NCBI RefSeq assembly: GCF_022201045.2
Contig: NC_068560.1
Location: forward strand, 33,505,001 to 33,569,000
Length of the DNA: 64,000 nucleotides
Direction: 5' to 3'
Origin: Citrus sinensis
Lineage: Eukaryota; Streptophyta; Magnoliopsida; Sapindales; Rutaceae
Both the position numbers and the translations under genes were made by a program. The notes under the pieces were generated by a model, which was not told the origin of the DNA, made no database searches, and was given only the letters and a program-made list of their open reading frames with translations. Of this stretch, positions 11,356 through 25,320 are shown one piece after another. The first letter of the stretch is position 1, and every line of letters starts with the position of its first letter.

Positions 11356-11785
11356 ACTTCCAACAACAAAAGCAACCTAACGAGAGAAACGAAGAAAAAT
11401 CAAAAATCAAAAAGAAGAAAAACAAAAAAACTTTGATTTGTTCATGGTTGTAAAATTTAGCCCAGCTGGCACAGCGGGCTTCTGGGTTTAGAAAAGGCTT
11501 TAGATTCATGGAGTAACCAGCTAAAATTTTGAACATGGGCTCAGCCCAACCAGGATTGTTTCTTTTTTTTTTTCCTTAATTTTACAAAATTGAGAGACGA
11601 GTGGGACCCAGAAACTCAAACGTGAGTACAAACCAAGTCTCCGCTGTCGCATTCTCCCGCCACACCACCGTACCGTCCGGTCCGTCACCCACTTCACAAA
11701 TGCTGATAAGTGATAAATCCGTAAACCACCCATTTAAACACTTTCCATGTCACTTGTTTTCCCTTTCTGTTTTTTTCCTCCCCAA

Positions 11786-14700
11786 ATGGTTTCTACTCAA
11801 TTTTCCCGAGAAGCAAACAATGTCCACCGCCGTAACGACGGCAGCAGATGTTATTGCAACCCCAAGTTTATCAAATTCTCCGCTTTAGTCCTCCTCTCCC
11901 TCCCCTTCCCCTTCCTCATCCACCACCTTTCCTCCTCTTCCACCTCAAACAAAACCATCAAGTTAACGATTGTCAGGACAGGAATATTGGATGAAACAGG
12001 GGCCATGGCCAGGCAGTTTGAAGGAGAAATGGGTTCGCTTGAGCTATTCAATGATTCCATTGCACTTGCTGAAAACGAAGCCGAAAACGATAAGGGTGGT
12101 GGTGGTGGTAGGGGTATTCGGCAATGACAAGTTTCAACGCCACTGTCCTCAAAACGGTTAAAATTGTACCGTGCCACGTCCCAGTGGCTACAAAATTCCG
12201 TTTAAGTGGGCCAAGAGTCTAGACGTAAGTTTTTGGAATCAATTTCCTTTTACTTGATGGAACTTCCTTTTTTCTTTTCTTTCCTTTGAGCTGATTATGA
12301 GATTTAATACTAGTAGGTGTGGTTCAGTAACTTGCCAGAGAGTGGGCTCTGAAACTAAGTATCCCAATGGAGCGGATGAGTACTTGAACTGGATTTCGGA
12401 GGTTGACACTTTGGCAAAATTTCAAATTCTTAGTAGATATTAGTATTCTGAATGTGCATTATGTTGATGCGGTCTCTTCACTTAATATTGTAGATGGTTC
12501 CTGATATTGCATTTGGCCATAGCACCCGAGTTGTCTTTGATGTTGATTGTGGAGTAGCAAATTTTGGTGCCTATTTAAACACAACGTAAAGTGATCACTC
12601 TGTCAATATCTCTAAATGATAATTATTAGACTAGTGTCCAGTTTGCATTAGAGTGTGGTGTGCCAGCCATGTTGGCAGTGTTTGCCACAAGCCGGTTATT
12701 GTATCCAAGCCAGGCTTTTGACTTCATACCTTGTACAAGGTGTCAAATTAATGTTATTTTGAGTACCGTGTCTTTATTTGGTTACCAGAACCAGTATATG
12801 GAGATGGAAAGATTCGAGTTGAGCAATGGAAAGGTAAGTAGCCCATTCTGTGAAATGTTATTTTGAGTACCGTGTATTGCAGTATAAGTATATTGTTCTC
12901 TGAATCTCCTTCCTTTATCTTCTTTATCATTAGCATTATCATCGTTCTTTTTCATATTCAACAACACAATATTTGTTCAATATGAAAATTATGCCTTTCA
13001 TTTGCTGGAATCCGTATTTGGTTATCTTTGCACAGAAATGGAAAACCTTACTACTTCCATTTGCTGAGAACTTGTGAAGAAGGAGGGATATATTGCTATG
13101 TGGAGAAAACCTGTAAACAATACTTGCTATGCCAGCCATGGTGCTGGAGTGCAACCTCCAATATGTGATTCTGATGATGATCCAGAAAATGTCTGGTAAG
13201 CTCTGTTTCACAGTTTCAAGTTCACTGTGCTCAGTGATTCAAACGTACTCACATAAATGATATTCTGCGTATTCAGTTATGGACCCATTTTTGCTATAGT
13301 TCCTTAGATTGAAGTATAGGAATGAGTGTTCATAAGTGATTAAAAGGAAGCTAGAAAATATTTAAATCATTAAAAGACTTGGTCTTTTCTCAAAGTAGAT
13401 CTTCAGTAAACTTCCATTTGAAAATTTCTTGCAGTTTTGAGCTTTATTTTTTATTTTTTCCTTTTTTCATTTTAAAATTTGCTTCAGTCATGTGGTGAGA
13501 TTGTCATATTATGCAGACCGATTAAAGTTCATCTTCAGTTTTCATACTATGGGTATCCAATTTTGTACCACGTATGAGGCAACAAAAGCTTTGTTTTGGA
13601 CAACGTTGTAAAGTGTAAAAACTTTTCTTGAAAAGTCAACACCAATTTGAGAAGAATTTCCTTTGGGCTGTGTTCTGGTTGAATGACTGATCATACTAAT
13701 CCATCTACTAATTCTGGTGATGTCTTTTCAGCTATGTTGGTGCGAGGGCATGCATCACAGAAGTACAGAACTGCCAGAGAATGATTATGGATCTAATAAT
13801 ACAACATGGCCTGCATGCCTTCATGATCCACCTGACAGGCCTCAGAGTATAAAAATGGAAGCCGACATATCTAGATAGGAACTCTGTAGGGCTGAGTCAA
13901 AAGATCGGAATGACACAGTAGATGGTTTGTTAAGGTTTTCCACTGGAAAGAGATGAATCTATGAAATCTCACAGGACATGAGGGTTGGATTTGGAAGGTA
14001 CCATCTGTTTATTAGTTTCTACTTTTTCAATGCCTTTTAGAAGATACTATTTGGACAGAGCTTAGGTAGAAACTGCTTCAGTCCTGAAGTAATTATGTTG
14101 TGTGGACAAAGATAACTCACTATTATCTGGCATTTAAAAAGTTCTAACATACTCGAGTCGCCTCTGTCTGCACGGAATGATCTGATTGCATAACAGAAGG
14201 AACAGTGCCCATTGCATTGAACCGAGGCTCTGGCTTCACATTTAGTTTTCTAACATGCCAAAGTGAAAAAATTAATTGATACTTCTGACTTATGCCAGGT
14301 TTGCAGCAGCTTTGGATGATCTACAATGTGACTGCTGGGTGATGAGTTTTGTTCCTGTTAGTGGTTTCAGTTACTTCTGTTAGAGAGGTGATTAGTTATA
14401 CTTTTATATAACACAAATAGTACTGTCTTTGTTTTCTGAGTGGACAGCTGGTCCACTATCTGTTTTCACATCTTCTTTATTAATACATTTTTCAGTTTCT
14501 TATCCCAAAAAAAAATAAAATTAATCACTTGCTGGTTATATATGACTGTGGACTCATACGAGTGATGCATGACTGGTATGGATGACTCATATTAATTCTT
14601 ACCTTTTTTTTTTTTCAAATTGCTTCTTTTTTCGTGCTTGTTAGATCAATAGCATTTTTCTAGACTCCATTTATCATCATTACATTAAAATGATTCAAAA

Positions 14701-15925
14701 CTAATGATATTTGTAAATCTGAATTCTTTTGCTGGTTGGAATTATTTGGATGATTTCCAAACATAAGTTGTTACTTCTCCTTAGCATCAGTGACTTGGAG
14801 GACTTTCTTCCTTCTTGAGGAAACGGATTTTATTAAAAATACTTTGTAGGATAAAATTTGTTTCCATTTGTGTCATCTAGAATTCTTGTATCTACTATTC
14901 ATTCTTTTCCATTACATATTCACCTTGCAAACTGGGGAAGTTTTAATGTATCTGGGGTTATGATCATTTAGAACCTCATCTAGAGTCAGTCAACCCGAAT
15001 CTTTGAATAGACTACATTTCAAATGTTGGTAAAATCGGCATTATAGAGCTGAGTTCCACGAATTTGATAGTTGAAAGGTAGGACGGGTGACAACAAATAT
15101 ATCTGAGAATTAGGGATATTGAAGTATTCTTGAAAACTGTCCAATTCAATAATCTATCAGTTACTCTCAAGGCTATTTCATGCATAAGAAGGACTCATAG
15201 GTGCCTTGGTGTCATGTTTGTGCTTAATGGAATCAGTATATTGTTGATCATTAAGTGTCAAGAAAAGATTAGGGAGATTCTTGGAGAGAAGATTTCGGAA
15301 ATCCAGATTAGTGATAAAAATTGGATAAGGGAAACATAGATCGATTGAATACATTCCTTGTTTGCTGCACACTATATGATTGGCTTATACTGCAATTTTT
15401 TTGTGTTGAATTGTTCAGACTTCTATGATTACTAGCAATTTTCTAGGGGACTTCTGAATCTTATTTCGTTCTGTTGTTGCTAACATCTTGAGCTTTACTG
15501 ATGACAATTTCCCAGGTCTGAGCCCTTTGATACGTATACTAGAACATATGACCAATTGCACGCAACAGGACTCTTCTCTGTTGAGTGGAAAAGGTACAAG
15601 GAACGATTTTTTCCTGTTTGTCCTATATCTACCGGAAAGCATATTCGTTACAGAGGAAGCTGAATATACATTTTTCGCCGAATTTTGTAACAGGAACAGA
15701 TGTATTTTTTCAACTATCATGCTCTAGATGGACCGAATACTAAGATGAGGTGAGTATGTTTATATAAGAGACTCAGTATCCCTTATGGATGAACTTCCGC
15801 AAATAGCAACAGCTACGAGATGGGTGGGGTGCCCCGTCTATGTTGACTCAGGTGAAGGTCCCCATTCAAGCTGGAAGGATTTGATTTGTGGAAAACGTCT
15901 GGGACAACTCTCAAGCTTGATTGGG
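11786..15925 (+). pseudogene. Decayed PMT-type (QUA2/PMT10-11-like) methyltransferase gene
   Basis: Exons of a plant Golgi pectin-methyltransferase homologue can be followed in order. They are: a start and a type II membrane anchor (11786-11945, hydrophobic FSALVLLSLPFPFLIHHL); RHCPQNG, stop, NCTVPRPSGYKIPFKW (12130-12230); [20 protein letters not shown] (12492-12585); [20 protein letters not shown] (12660-12760); [13 protein letters not shown] and [14 protein letters not shown] (13085-13200); a frame-shifted TTWPACLHDPPDRPQSIKME (13795-13855); [20 protein letters not shown] (14300-14370); CEPFDTYTRTYDQLHATGLF (15515-15585); and SGEGPHSS..ICGKRL (15848-15905). Disabling changes include the TAA at about 12160, frameshifts near 13780, a TAG at about 13875 and another near 15725, and loss of the glycine in the SAM motif DVGCG (here DVDCG). 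Intron remnants show a non-processed copy. Confidence 0.88.
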
Positions 15926-16771
15926 ATAAAAGTCAGTGGAGACCTAGTAGCATGGTGTTTGAATCATTTGGGAATGGTGGGAGTCATGCGGATAAGTGAA
16001 CTGAAAAGAGGATAACTCCAGCTAATTGTAATGAAAAGCACGTTAACAAGGTATTCTAAACTGAAGATTTCACATTTGAATCATATGGTAAACGCAAATA
16101 AAAGTATTGTTTTTATCGTCTTTCCTTGCAAATGTACTTGTAGATTGAGAAACTTTGTTTCACTTCTGATAGTTTATACAGGCAGGAAGATGTAATAAAG
16201 TATTATGTATACAAGCCATGAAAAATGAAAATAACTTCGTGCCCTTGAAATTTTGCCATCTCAGCTTTTACATTCTACTTCCCCTGTGATAAAATTCCTC
16301 TTTGTTTGTACCATAGGGTTTTGCCTGCTTGGAATTTCCTGGTTGCCACAATGCCACACTCAGAACCAGAAGCACAACAAGCATCATTTAGAGTGCTAAC
16401 AGCAACAGCTTATAGCTATATTCCAGAAACTATCATTGATATATGCAAATGTCTCAATACTTTGAAGCTCACTTAGATGATACCAGTGGAAAATTAAAAA
16501 AGGGTTAAAAATATTCTATGACAATAATTGCCTAATTGGCACAAGATAATTTTTTAATATTCCATGAAATGTCAGTAATTTCAAGTTTTGCTACCAATAG
16601 CATAGCAGCCATCACAGATATTGTTTTCATCTTCAAACTTCAACATATCCCTTGGAGTGAAGACAAAGCACTACATTAGATAATTAACACTGATCAATGA
16701 CTCATCTCCCATTCTAAAATAATACAGGGCTTGCTTCAGATCTGATCAGCACACCCAGAAACCTTACACAC
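15926..16771. other. Intergenic DNA between pseudogene and BTB gene
   Basis: No supported gene. The right end will include the 3' UTR of the BTB gene on the minus strand. Confidence 0.5.
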
Positions 16772-18132
16772 CTATTGCTTCATTGGAGAATCCTTAAGGA
16801 CTGCAGTATTCACTTGCTTGGAAAGGTAAGCTTCATAGATTTCCACTACAAGTCGGGGATCCTTCTCCACGAGCTCCCTATACTCCTCGCACTTGGTAAG
16901 CTTGTCCATGTTGTCCGTGATCAATGACAGTGCTGCTTCAAGCAACTGCTTTGCATTGTGCTGGTGCGCAAAAGCATAGTTCACAACAGAATTGTCCCAA
17001 TTCAGTTTGGATACCAGGAACTTCTCACAGTATGCTTTAAGATGCTTCACCTGATATTTTTCAGCCAACTCCAAAAGGTCACAGGCCAATTGCTCATCAA
17101 GGCAAGCTTCTGCAGTATACAAATAATTGACAAATGCACGAAGGGCATCATATGATACATCACTGATCTTTATAGTGCCACTCCGACTTTCTTCCATTTC
17201 ATTATCTAGCATGGCTTTAAACACTGGAGAACGACTCACCTTATAAATGATCAAAATTAGTTCCAACTTCCAAAGAAACTATTATAAAACAAACAATTCA
17301 TCCATTTATCATCAAAGAAATCCAAAGAAACACATGCACAGAGTTCCATACTCTGTTTTCATAATACAGAAATTCAAAAAATCCAAAGCATATTAAGAAA
17401 ATACAAAGAAAATAACTCAATAATTTCCCTTCTGTGCGTCTCCAGATCCATATCATGAATAGCACATATCAAATACATATGATTGATTAAATTTTAACTG
17501 TACACTCGTGTCACAAAATCTTTGATTAAAATTCTGCACAACTTAGATAAACCCTGATCCAAATTCATCAAGTACGAGGTTTAATCAAAATAACTAGGTC
17601 ATGCTAGTAAGTACTGGGCTTCTGCAGCTGAAATATTTGATAAACAACGTTAACTTGACAGCTAATAATTATAAAATCATCAGCTAATTATACTTGATAG
17701 CTAGTAGCTAGTGATCGTATTTTAAAGCGAGGCTTAGGAAATAAAATTATGAGTTCTCACCAAAACGGCCTTATGAGCGGGGACGGGAACGGCGGGGCCA
17801 GCAGGGCCGGATTCCGAGGCGGCGACCAAAACGACGTCGGTATAACAAGGTCCGCAGTGGGACCTACTGCTGTGATGATGATGATGATGATGATCGAGTG
17901 GAGACCAAAACCTTAAAAAGGCGACTTTAGCTTTAAGATCTTCGATTTCTCGCTTCAGCTCCTCCTCCGTCTCGCTCGCCTCCTCGTAACACTCCTTGCA
18001 TGTGCCCGCGTCCCGGGTCCCGTACTCCTCCCTGCAGGAGATGCAACGCATCGTTTCGGATTCGGCTTCGGATTCCGAATCCGTACCCGACATGTCTGGG
18101 TGGCGAGTCGAGTGGCACCGACGTCCCCGCAT
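16772..18132 (-). CDS. BTB/POZ domain protein, At4g08455 type
   Basis: There are two coding exons, 18132-17761 and 17239-16772, joined at GT (after ...KAVL) and AG (before VSRSPVF), giving 279 aa. Residues 30-48 hold two CxxC pairs (C30/C33, C45/C48) like a small zinc ribbon. Residues 52-74 are a likely coiled coil (EEELKREIEDLKAKVAFL). Residues 81-87 are a run of seven histidines. The BTB fold begins near residue 97 (YTDVVLVA...VPAHKAVLVSRSPVFKAML), followed by a BACK-like helical tail ending in EIYEAYLSKQVNTA. Such proteins serve as substrate adaptors for cullin-3 ubiquitin ligases; the substrate is unknown. Apart from the His run and a glycine/proline insertion before the BTB domain it matches the Arabidopsis protein closely. 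The start at 18132 is the first ATG; a second lies at residue 14. Confidence 0.92.
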
Positions 18133-19399
18133 CTTTTTTTCCCCTTAGAGTTTCCGTTTCGGTGGTTGATGGTAAAATGAAAATTATAGCCTCTCGTATC
18201 TACCTGCGTACACAATAAACCCTCACTCCCCAAGACACTAGCACGACCCACTACTAGCTTAGTAGGATTTGATGTGTTTTGTCTTTTTGTTTCTTTTTCT
18301 TTTTTAATTTGTTTCGTAGTTTTATCCCAAAACAAAATATATTAGGATATTTAAATTAAAATTCAGCTTTTTCAAAAACTAAGCATAATATTTTCTAATA
18401 TTTAAGAATTAAAAAATGCATCTGATCAAATTGATTTTTAAATTAATAAGCCCATCCTATCATAATATAATAGACACACTAATTGTAGTTCCACAACTTA
18501 AGCATCGTTTAATGATCTTATTTTATTCACTTAGTTAATTTTATAATAATCATTTTTCAGATGTAGAACGATATTCATGTTGTAATTGGACTACCAACCT
18601 TAAGTTAAATTTACTACCTGCGAGCTTATTAATAAATTTTGTGATATGAAAGTATTATTCAATTCTCCATTGAAAATTAAGTCCTGATTATAATTCCATT
18701 AAATTTTTCATTTCATTTCATACAAGTTACTTGTATAAAATGAAAGAAGACACACCTAACAAAAATGAGTATATAAATAATTTTTTTCTCCCGTGTAACT
18801 CAACATATTAATAAAATCTCTCATAAATGGTTGAAGATAAAGAAATATAATGTTGGGAAAAAAAACCAACAACCATGGATAATTAATACATCATTTTGCA
18901 CCCAAATTATCAAGTCAATTTAATAACATACAATACAAGAACATTTTTTGAGTCCTTCCCCAAGGGTAGGATTTTCCAAAATTTAAATGAAGAAGCCATT
19001 TTCGGTCTATGCTTAAAATTATATGATAAATCGAAAATCTAAGCTGGTCTCTACATAATTATGCTTTTTTTTTAATCATGTAAAGTAATATTAAAAAAAT
19101 AATAATATAATCCAAAGAGAACAAGTTAGGACTTGGGAATTATAAAGCGACCAATGGCCGTTGACTCGCGTATGACTTTCCAGTGATGAAAACCGACACC
19201 TGTCAAGACTCAAGTGTCAACACGTCACCCCCCGCTTCCGCTGGGTGCTGTCCAAAGACTCCATCACAATCGGGTCGCCACCCCCGTACCCGACCCGGAA
19301 GACACACAACTAAAAGATAAATAAAGAAATAAAATAGAAGAGGGAGTGAGAGACTGGAAAAGACGCACTGTTTTCTTGAAAGATTTTAAAGAAACACGC
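18133..19399. other. Divergent intergenic region between BTB and PHD genes
   Basis: The BTB gene reads left and the PHD gene reads right, so this stretch should hold both promoters. Its middle is AT-rich. Towards the PHD gene (19140-19320) it becomes GC-richer and includes GTTGACTC, a W-box core. No coding frame is supported. Confidence 0.5.
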
Positions 19400-19495
19400 G
19401 GATAAGTCTTTAAACTTGGAAGAGACAAAGAAAGAGGCCTGACACAAGATTAACCTCTTCATTTGATTGTTAGGGTTCTGAAATTATTCGCTCTG
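19400..19495 (+). other. Probable 5' non-coding exon of the PHD gene
   Basis: A sequence ending ...GCTCTG is followed by the donor GTAAGCTTTT at about 19496, with no open frame. The first coding exon begins near 20117, so a leader intron of about 0.6 kb is likely. The transcription start is not determined. Confidence 0.5.
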
Positions 19496-20116
19496 GTAAG
19501 CTTTTCTCCTCTAAATTCTCTTTTAGCTTTGTTTAGCAACTGTTTGTTAACTGTGTACAATGCGATTGAAAAAGAACAACACACTAAATGAATTAAATTT
19601 TATTTTTCAGTTTCTGAAATATAGGAGTTAGAATTTTCATCTATAGAGTTTCTTTTTAGTAGGTGGATTGGTTCAGTTTATTTATTTCCTTGTTCTTTTC
19701 CCTATAGATTGAGCTGTAGGAAGTGCTGCGAGTCAATGTTTCGTTTTCTCGTCTAATTTCCATGTAACTAAATAGTATTTTAGGTTTTGGAACACTCAAT
19801 TGGCTCAAATTTTGGTGTTATTTGCTGATTTGGTGTATATTGTACAGTGAGTGTTTAATCGATCGAATTGAGTTTTGTAATGCTTGAATGTGGCTGTAAT
19901 AAGGAAACCCTAAATTTTCTATTTCTGATGGATTTTTCCTGAAATAAAATAGCTGGTTTTAACTTCATTATCATATATCATGGTTTTATTAGTTTAATGG
20001 GTATGTAACAGTTCATTGTATGTTATAAAACTGTTGAATGTTTGTGCCCCATTGAAATCCTAATTTGGTGGTGAAAAGCTTAGGTGCATTTTTTTTGTCT
20101 TATGGTTTTTGAAGAA

Positions 20117-23100
20117 ATGGGTGGTGAAGAAGGAACAAGCAATGGTGATACGGAGTGGTTGAAAAGAGAAGAGTTGAATAACGGATGTGGAGTCAGAATT
20201 GAGCATGACTTTTTTTATGGGAGCTCGAGCCTAGGTGAGGGTTTTCGGACCTACAAGAGGCGGAAGCATGCAAATTCGAGTTCTGAGGGAAAAAGTTTAG
20301 AGGATTGGACGGCTTCTGTGGAGACTGCTGATAAAAACACTGAGCAGGTATGTTGCCATGAATGTATTTATGGTATAAATGCTTGCAAGAATAAATTGGT
20401 TTCTTCACTATAATAGTGAATTTGTGAGATAAATTTTGCTAGTTTTGAAGTTCAAGGAAGAAATATGAGTTGTAAAGATTTCAAATGATGTTAAAATATG
20501 CCATGCAACTTTTAATAAGTTGTAACACTAGGCTTTGAATGACATGAGTAGAGAAAAGTTGTCACTGATAGGATAACCTGTTTAGAGATTGAGTGAATCT
20601 GTTACTTGCTAGCATTCCCTCATTATAACTGTTGCCTACCTGAATGGTAATCAAAGGGTATGGAAGGCTATGACGCGAGTCTTGTGTATATCTGTGGAAT
20701 TCTGGAACATTAATCAAAATATATGATAACTGGGCAGGATTTGTGAGATCTTGGCCTGTATTGCCATTGACAGTTAATGTTTCTCCATTTGTTCACCTTT
20801 TCATATATCTATTCTTGGTAATTGCAGGGAGCTCTACGGTTTGATTGCCAAATGAAATTTCTTGCTGATGTGACACTTTTATAAGTTGTGACGTATCCTA
20901 CTTCATAAGCATTGGAAAATGATTATATATTTTTATGAAGCTCATGAACTTTGTTAATGTATTCATAAAAGTTTAGTACTTATCACTTATGTATGATTTG
21001 CAGCACATAGTCAGCCTGCTTTTATCCTATTTATTATTGCTTTAAAAAATACTGGTAGAAGAACTTGCATCTGTAAGTTGTTTGGATGGGAGTTCCAGAA
21101 CAAAATAATTTGCAATTGTAGCCTGGTATTCAAAACAAAACTTCCATGTTATTAAGCCATTTTCTCTTTTGCTGCTGCGTAGTTGGATAATCAGAAATTT
21201 GGTTTTGTCAAACATTTATTTGTGCAACTTAAGGTTGCCAGCATGTTGGCTTTAATATAACGGTTTTGGGTAAGGCTGGGTTAGTAGCCTCACTTTTGGG
21301 CTCTTTCGAAAAATTTGAGTGTATGGGAAAATGTATTTAACATTATGTTATCCTTGAAAAAGGAAATAGCCTGATAAATCGGCTTAGACTTTAATAGTTG
21401 ATCCAACTGATGGAATCTCCTGCCTAGTTTTCACTTTTTTGGATTGTGATGATTTTTCATGGTCTTTGGCTTTGTTGAAGCAACTTGGTCTCATGCTGAG
21501 TTTGTAAGGAACTATAGGACACATTTATATGCAATTTTTTAACATGCCTTGTCTTCTGGAATGACTATGGTGCTTTTTTTTTTTAATTTTAATTTTTCAC
21601 TTATTGCAGAACTTCAGAGATGTTGTACTGGAGCACCTGTATCAGTCATTTAGTGATGACGAGGGTGGCGTACAGGGATGTATTCGAGAAGCACTTTTGT
21701 CTCACCCAGAAATGGATTGTGCAACAACAGTTAAGGTCGGGGCTGCACCAGATTTGCTTGTATTGGACATCATGTGTTTTCCATCTCTATTTTTCCTTCT
21801 CCTTCAGAAATTTTTTTTAGTTCCGTTTGTGTATGTTGCAGGGATTGAATACTCTTCATGAAGATAGAAACAAATGCTTGCAAACAGGGATTCATAATGG
21901 AACCCAGTATCTGACTAAAAGTCATGTGGGTGTTATATCAGATGGACCTTTACATAGATCAGATCGCCGTACCAATACTGATATGTGTCAACGTGCTTTC
22001 TTGGAGATTATAACTTCCGAAAAGTTCACTTTACTTTGCAAAGTACTTCTTGGAAATTTCCAAGGAATCAAGGTTGACAGAGTTTTCAACTTATCTGCAA
22101 TTAACTCAAGGATGAAGCAGGGAGCATATGAAAATTCACCCATGCAATTCATGGCTGATGTGCAACAGGTATTATGAGTTCCATGTCAAAACTAATCATC
22201 ATTGCTTGAGTTCCCTTTTTGGAGTTGGATGTCAAAGAAATAGTGCTTCAATGTTTGGTTGGCTTAGTATTCCGCTGATAGTTGGAGCAATCTGGTGTCA
22301 ATTTTGAGGGTTTTCAGTATTGTGGTGATTTGTATGGGTGTATATTATCCTCTCAAAGATAAACTTGTATGTTACTGATAATGCATATCAAGTCTTAGCT
22401 CCAGGAGGAAGTTATAACTGGATTTTTTTTTTTAACAAATATATAAGAAGAAAATATCTGACACTATTAGTTACATTTTTCATTTAATACATGAGATTTA
22501 AATGTTATTGTTTGGGCTCATTTCACTTCTTTTCAATCTCCTAAGCGTCGTCTCTGGTGTGGAAAAACTTGTTTCTCCATGGCTAGATCAAAGATTTTCC
22601 TTTAAGAAGGTGTTATTATTCGTACATGGCATTTCAAAATCTCAGACATGGTTATTGTTCTTTTTCCTCTTTTTGATACATATACATCCCGATTCTTTAC
22701 TTTCATGATAGAATGTATGCAAGCCTTGTACACACTGATCCATAGAGATATTCTTGGTAAATGCTTATGGGCATTCATCTTTCTTTGATGAATATAAGTA
22801 CCCTACCATTAATTCTCGCCCGAAATGCAATTTTTCTGATGCATGAGATTATGAAACGGGCAATGCTTGTGCTCCTCATCTTTACTAATGGAATTCAAAT
22901 GTTATTTTTGGCGTTTTCCATGTGTTCTTTCTGATGTTGACTGTGTTTAATTGTGCATTCATGAACTTGTATTATTGTTGAACTATTTACCTTCGTCCTT
23001 CTGTTTCTTTATAGATGTTTGTTCCTTCATTTTGTCCCCATTTTATGTGAGAGTAAATGCAATATAATATGCGTGCTTTTTAATTGCGGGGAGACTGATA

Positions 23101-25110
23101 TGCAACTAACTATAACTATAAATTGTCTTTTTGAAATGTCAATCTTCTGAGTGTCATTACAAATGAAATACATACCAACATTTCAAAATTGATTTTCTGC
23201 AGAAGCTCTCATTATTTGTTATTTTCATTTTCTAGCCTGATCTTCTTCAGACAATTTAAGTACCTTTTTCCTCTTATACTTCACTTTGTAAAACATTTGG
23301 CAGGTATGGAAGAAGTTTCAAGAGATTGGTGCTGAAATAATTACTCTTGCAAAGAAACTTTCAGAGTTGTCTCAAGCTTCGTACATTGAGCATGTAAGAT
23401 ACCAACTTGTGGATGTTCGTTTGCTTTGAGTACTCGAGTTTTATGCTGAACAAATTTCTTCCTTGCTTCTAAAATTTGATAAGTTCAGTTTATGGTTGCT
23501 TGGAGCCTGCCTCAGTTAAAATATTTGTTTCTCTTCCAGGTGGGAGGCTCAGCACACTGCAGTTATGATGAAAGGAAAAATGAGGTAAAGCTTATGATGT
23601 GCTCTCACTGGCATTGGTAATACAAAGAACTGAAGCTTTTGAATTCACATGTGCATATAATTGTCAATATATTATTTGATATTTAGGCTGAGTTATGTGC
23701 CTGCACCATAATTACATTGGAAATAGAGCATTGTTTAGCATTATCAGGGAGCATTATTTCTTCTTGGGAAGTTCAACAGTATTTTAGCAACAAAGTTCCG
23801 TCTACGGTGGACTTGCATTGGGATTTTAATGGTTCATTTTGTCTCATATATCTCCAGCTGTTTGTTCACTGGCAGTTTGAATTAGCTTAATCAGGCAGGT
23901 GGAAACTTCTTCCTTTTCCCCTCCTGTCTCTGGTGATAATTAAATACATTTAGTATTTTTGTTTTTAAAGCTGGTCCTTGCTTTGGCCTCAACCAACTCA
24001 ACTCAGCCACAGTTGTAGGATTTTGGCTTGCTTGAAGTTTCTCTCCATTCTACATGCAAAATTTACCAGCACTTTAGCATATAGGTTAGGTTACTTTTTG
24101 CAGAGAAAGTGATCAAATCCAATATAAAAATGTTATTTACAGTCTTGTGATGAACTTATGAGTTTCAAAACTTAACCTATCCGATCTTAGTAATGAGGGA
24201 TATTTGAAACTTTTTGCCCGCGTCGCAGTTATCTACCATGGAACCTGATTCTGTTGTTAAAGTGGAGCAAACCGCAGCATGTGATGTGTACAAGGTTCAC
24301 ACTTGCAGGCAATGTGAGGAGAAGGCTGGTGAGAAGGATGGTTTAGTGTGCGATTCATGTGAGGAAATGTATCATCTCTCCTGTATTGAGCCTGCTTTCA
24401 AAGATATCCCTCCAAAAAGTTGGTATTGTGCTAGATGCACTGCAAAAGGATTTGGATCACCCCATGAGAATTGCATAGTTTGCGAGAGGATGAATGCCAA
24501 TGCCCCCAGGATCCAAATTAATCAAGCTGGTGATGAGATTTGTCCGGCAAACGGGGAAACGTCTGCAGAGTTTGAAGAGAATTCAAATTGTACTACAGCT
24601 AATGTCGATAAGCCAACTGATAACGGGGTTGACAGCAGGGAATCTCTGAACTTATGCAAAATTTGTGGTAGTAAGGTAGAAGAAAGTAGTGACAAGTTCA
24701 GATCATGTGAACATGCCTTTTGCTACAGTAAGTTTTATCATGAGAGATGCTTGACGCCAAAGCAGTTGAAACGTTATGGTCCCTGTTGGTTCTGTCCTTC
24801 TTGTCTATGTAGGGCTTGTCTTACTGATAAGGACGATGAAAAGATTGTTATGTGTGATGGGTGTGATCAGGGATACCACCTATACTGTATGGAGCCGCCG
24901 CGCACTTCGGTTCCCAAGGGTACGTGGTTTTGCAGAAAATGTGATGCTGGGATCGAAGAAATACGCAGGGTGAAGAAGGCATATATGCATAAACGGAAAA
25001 AGCAGGATGAAGAGGAATCGGACAAGGGTAGGGGAGGAATGGATATGCTTTTAACTGCAGCTAGGACCTTAAATTTTCAGGAGATGGCAGCAATCGATGG
25101 TAGTAGATAG
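20117..25110 (+). CDS. EHD3: PHD-finger protein, EHD3-like
   Basis: Seven coding exons fit phase 0 with GT-AG borders: 20117-20347, 21610-21735, 21842-22168, 23304-23393, 23540-23584 and 24229-25110 are clear, and the leader exon is non-coding, so six carry code here (566 aa). The C-terminal half has three zinc-binding modules: a PHD finger at residues 299-343, a degenerate one at 416-465, and a second canonical one at 467-511 (CDGCDQGYHLYC). The N-terminal half is helical with no known catalytic motif, and a lysine-rich tail follows the last finger. PHD fingers read histone H3 tails. Rice Ehd3 promotes flowering through chromatin regulation, and the domain layout is that of Ehd3-like proteins. 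The start is ambiguous between 20102 and 20117. The orthologue name is from family recall. Confidence 0.85.
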
Positions 25111-25210
25111 GGACTGCAGGGGCCATGTGCCCCCACTGACTTGAGCAACATGATTAGAAATGTATTTTAAAAAAATTAATTCAACAAAAAAGAAAGGTGA
25201 TAATAGGAAG

Positions 25211-25320
25211 TTAACTTGTATCCTTTTCGTTTTTTTGTTATTGATTTAATCAAAAATAAAATTTCTATTAACTTGTATCTTTTTCGTTTTTGGTTATTTG
25301 ATTTAATCAAAATAAAATTG
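25211..25320 (+). repeat. Two-copy tandem duplication, ~59-bp period
   Basis: The block TTAACTTGTATC...TTTTCGTTTTT...GATTTAATCAAA...AATAAAATT occurs twice in a row just after the PHD gene, with a few substitutions and 1-bp indels. Confidence 0.85.

Noticed and set aside
10516..11536. Several Pro/Gly/Arg-rich frames of 65-119 codons on both strands
   Set aside because: They are translations of the CCGGACCGG subterminal repeats of a hAT element, open in several frames because of composition.
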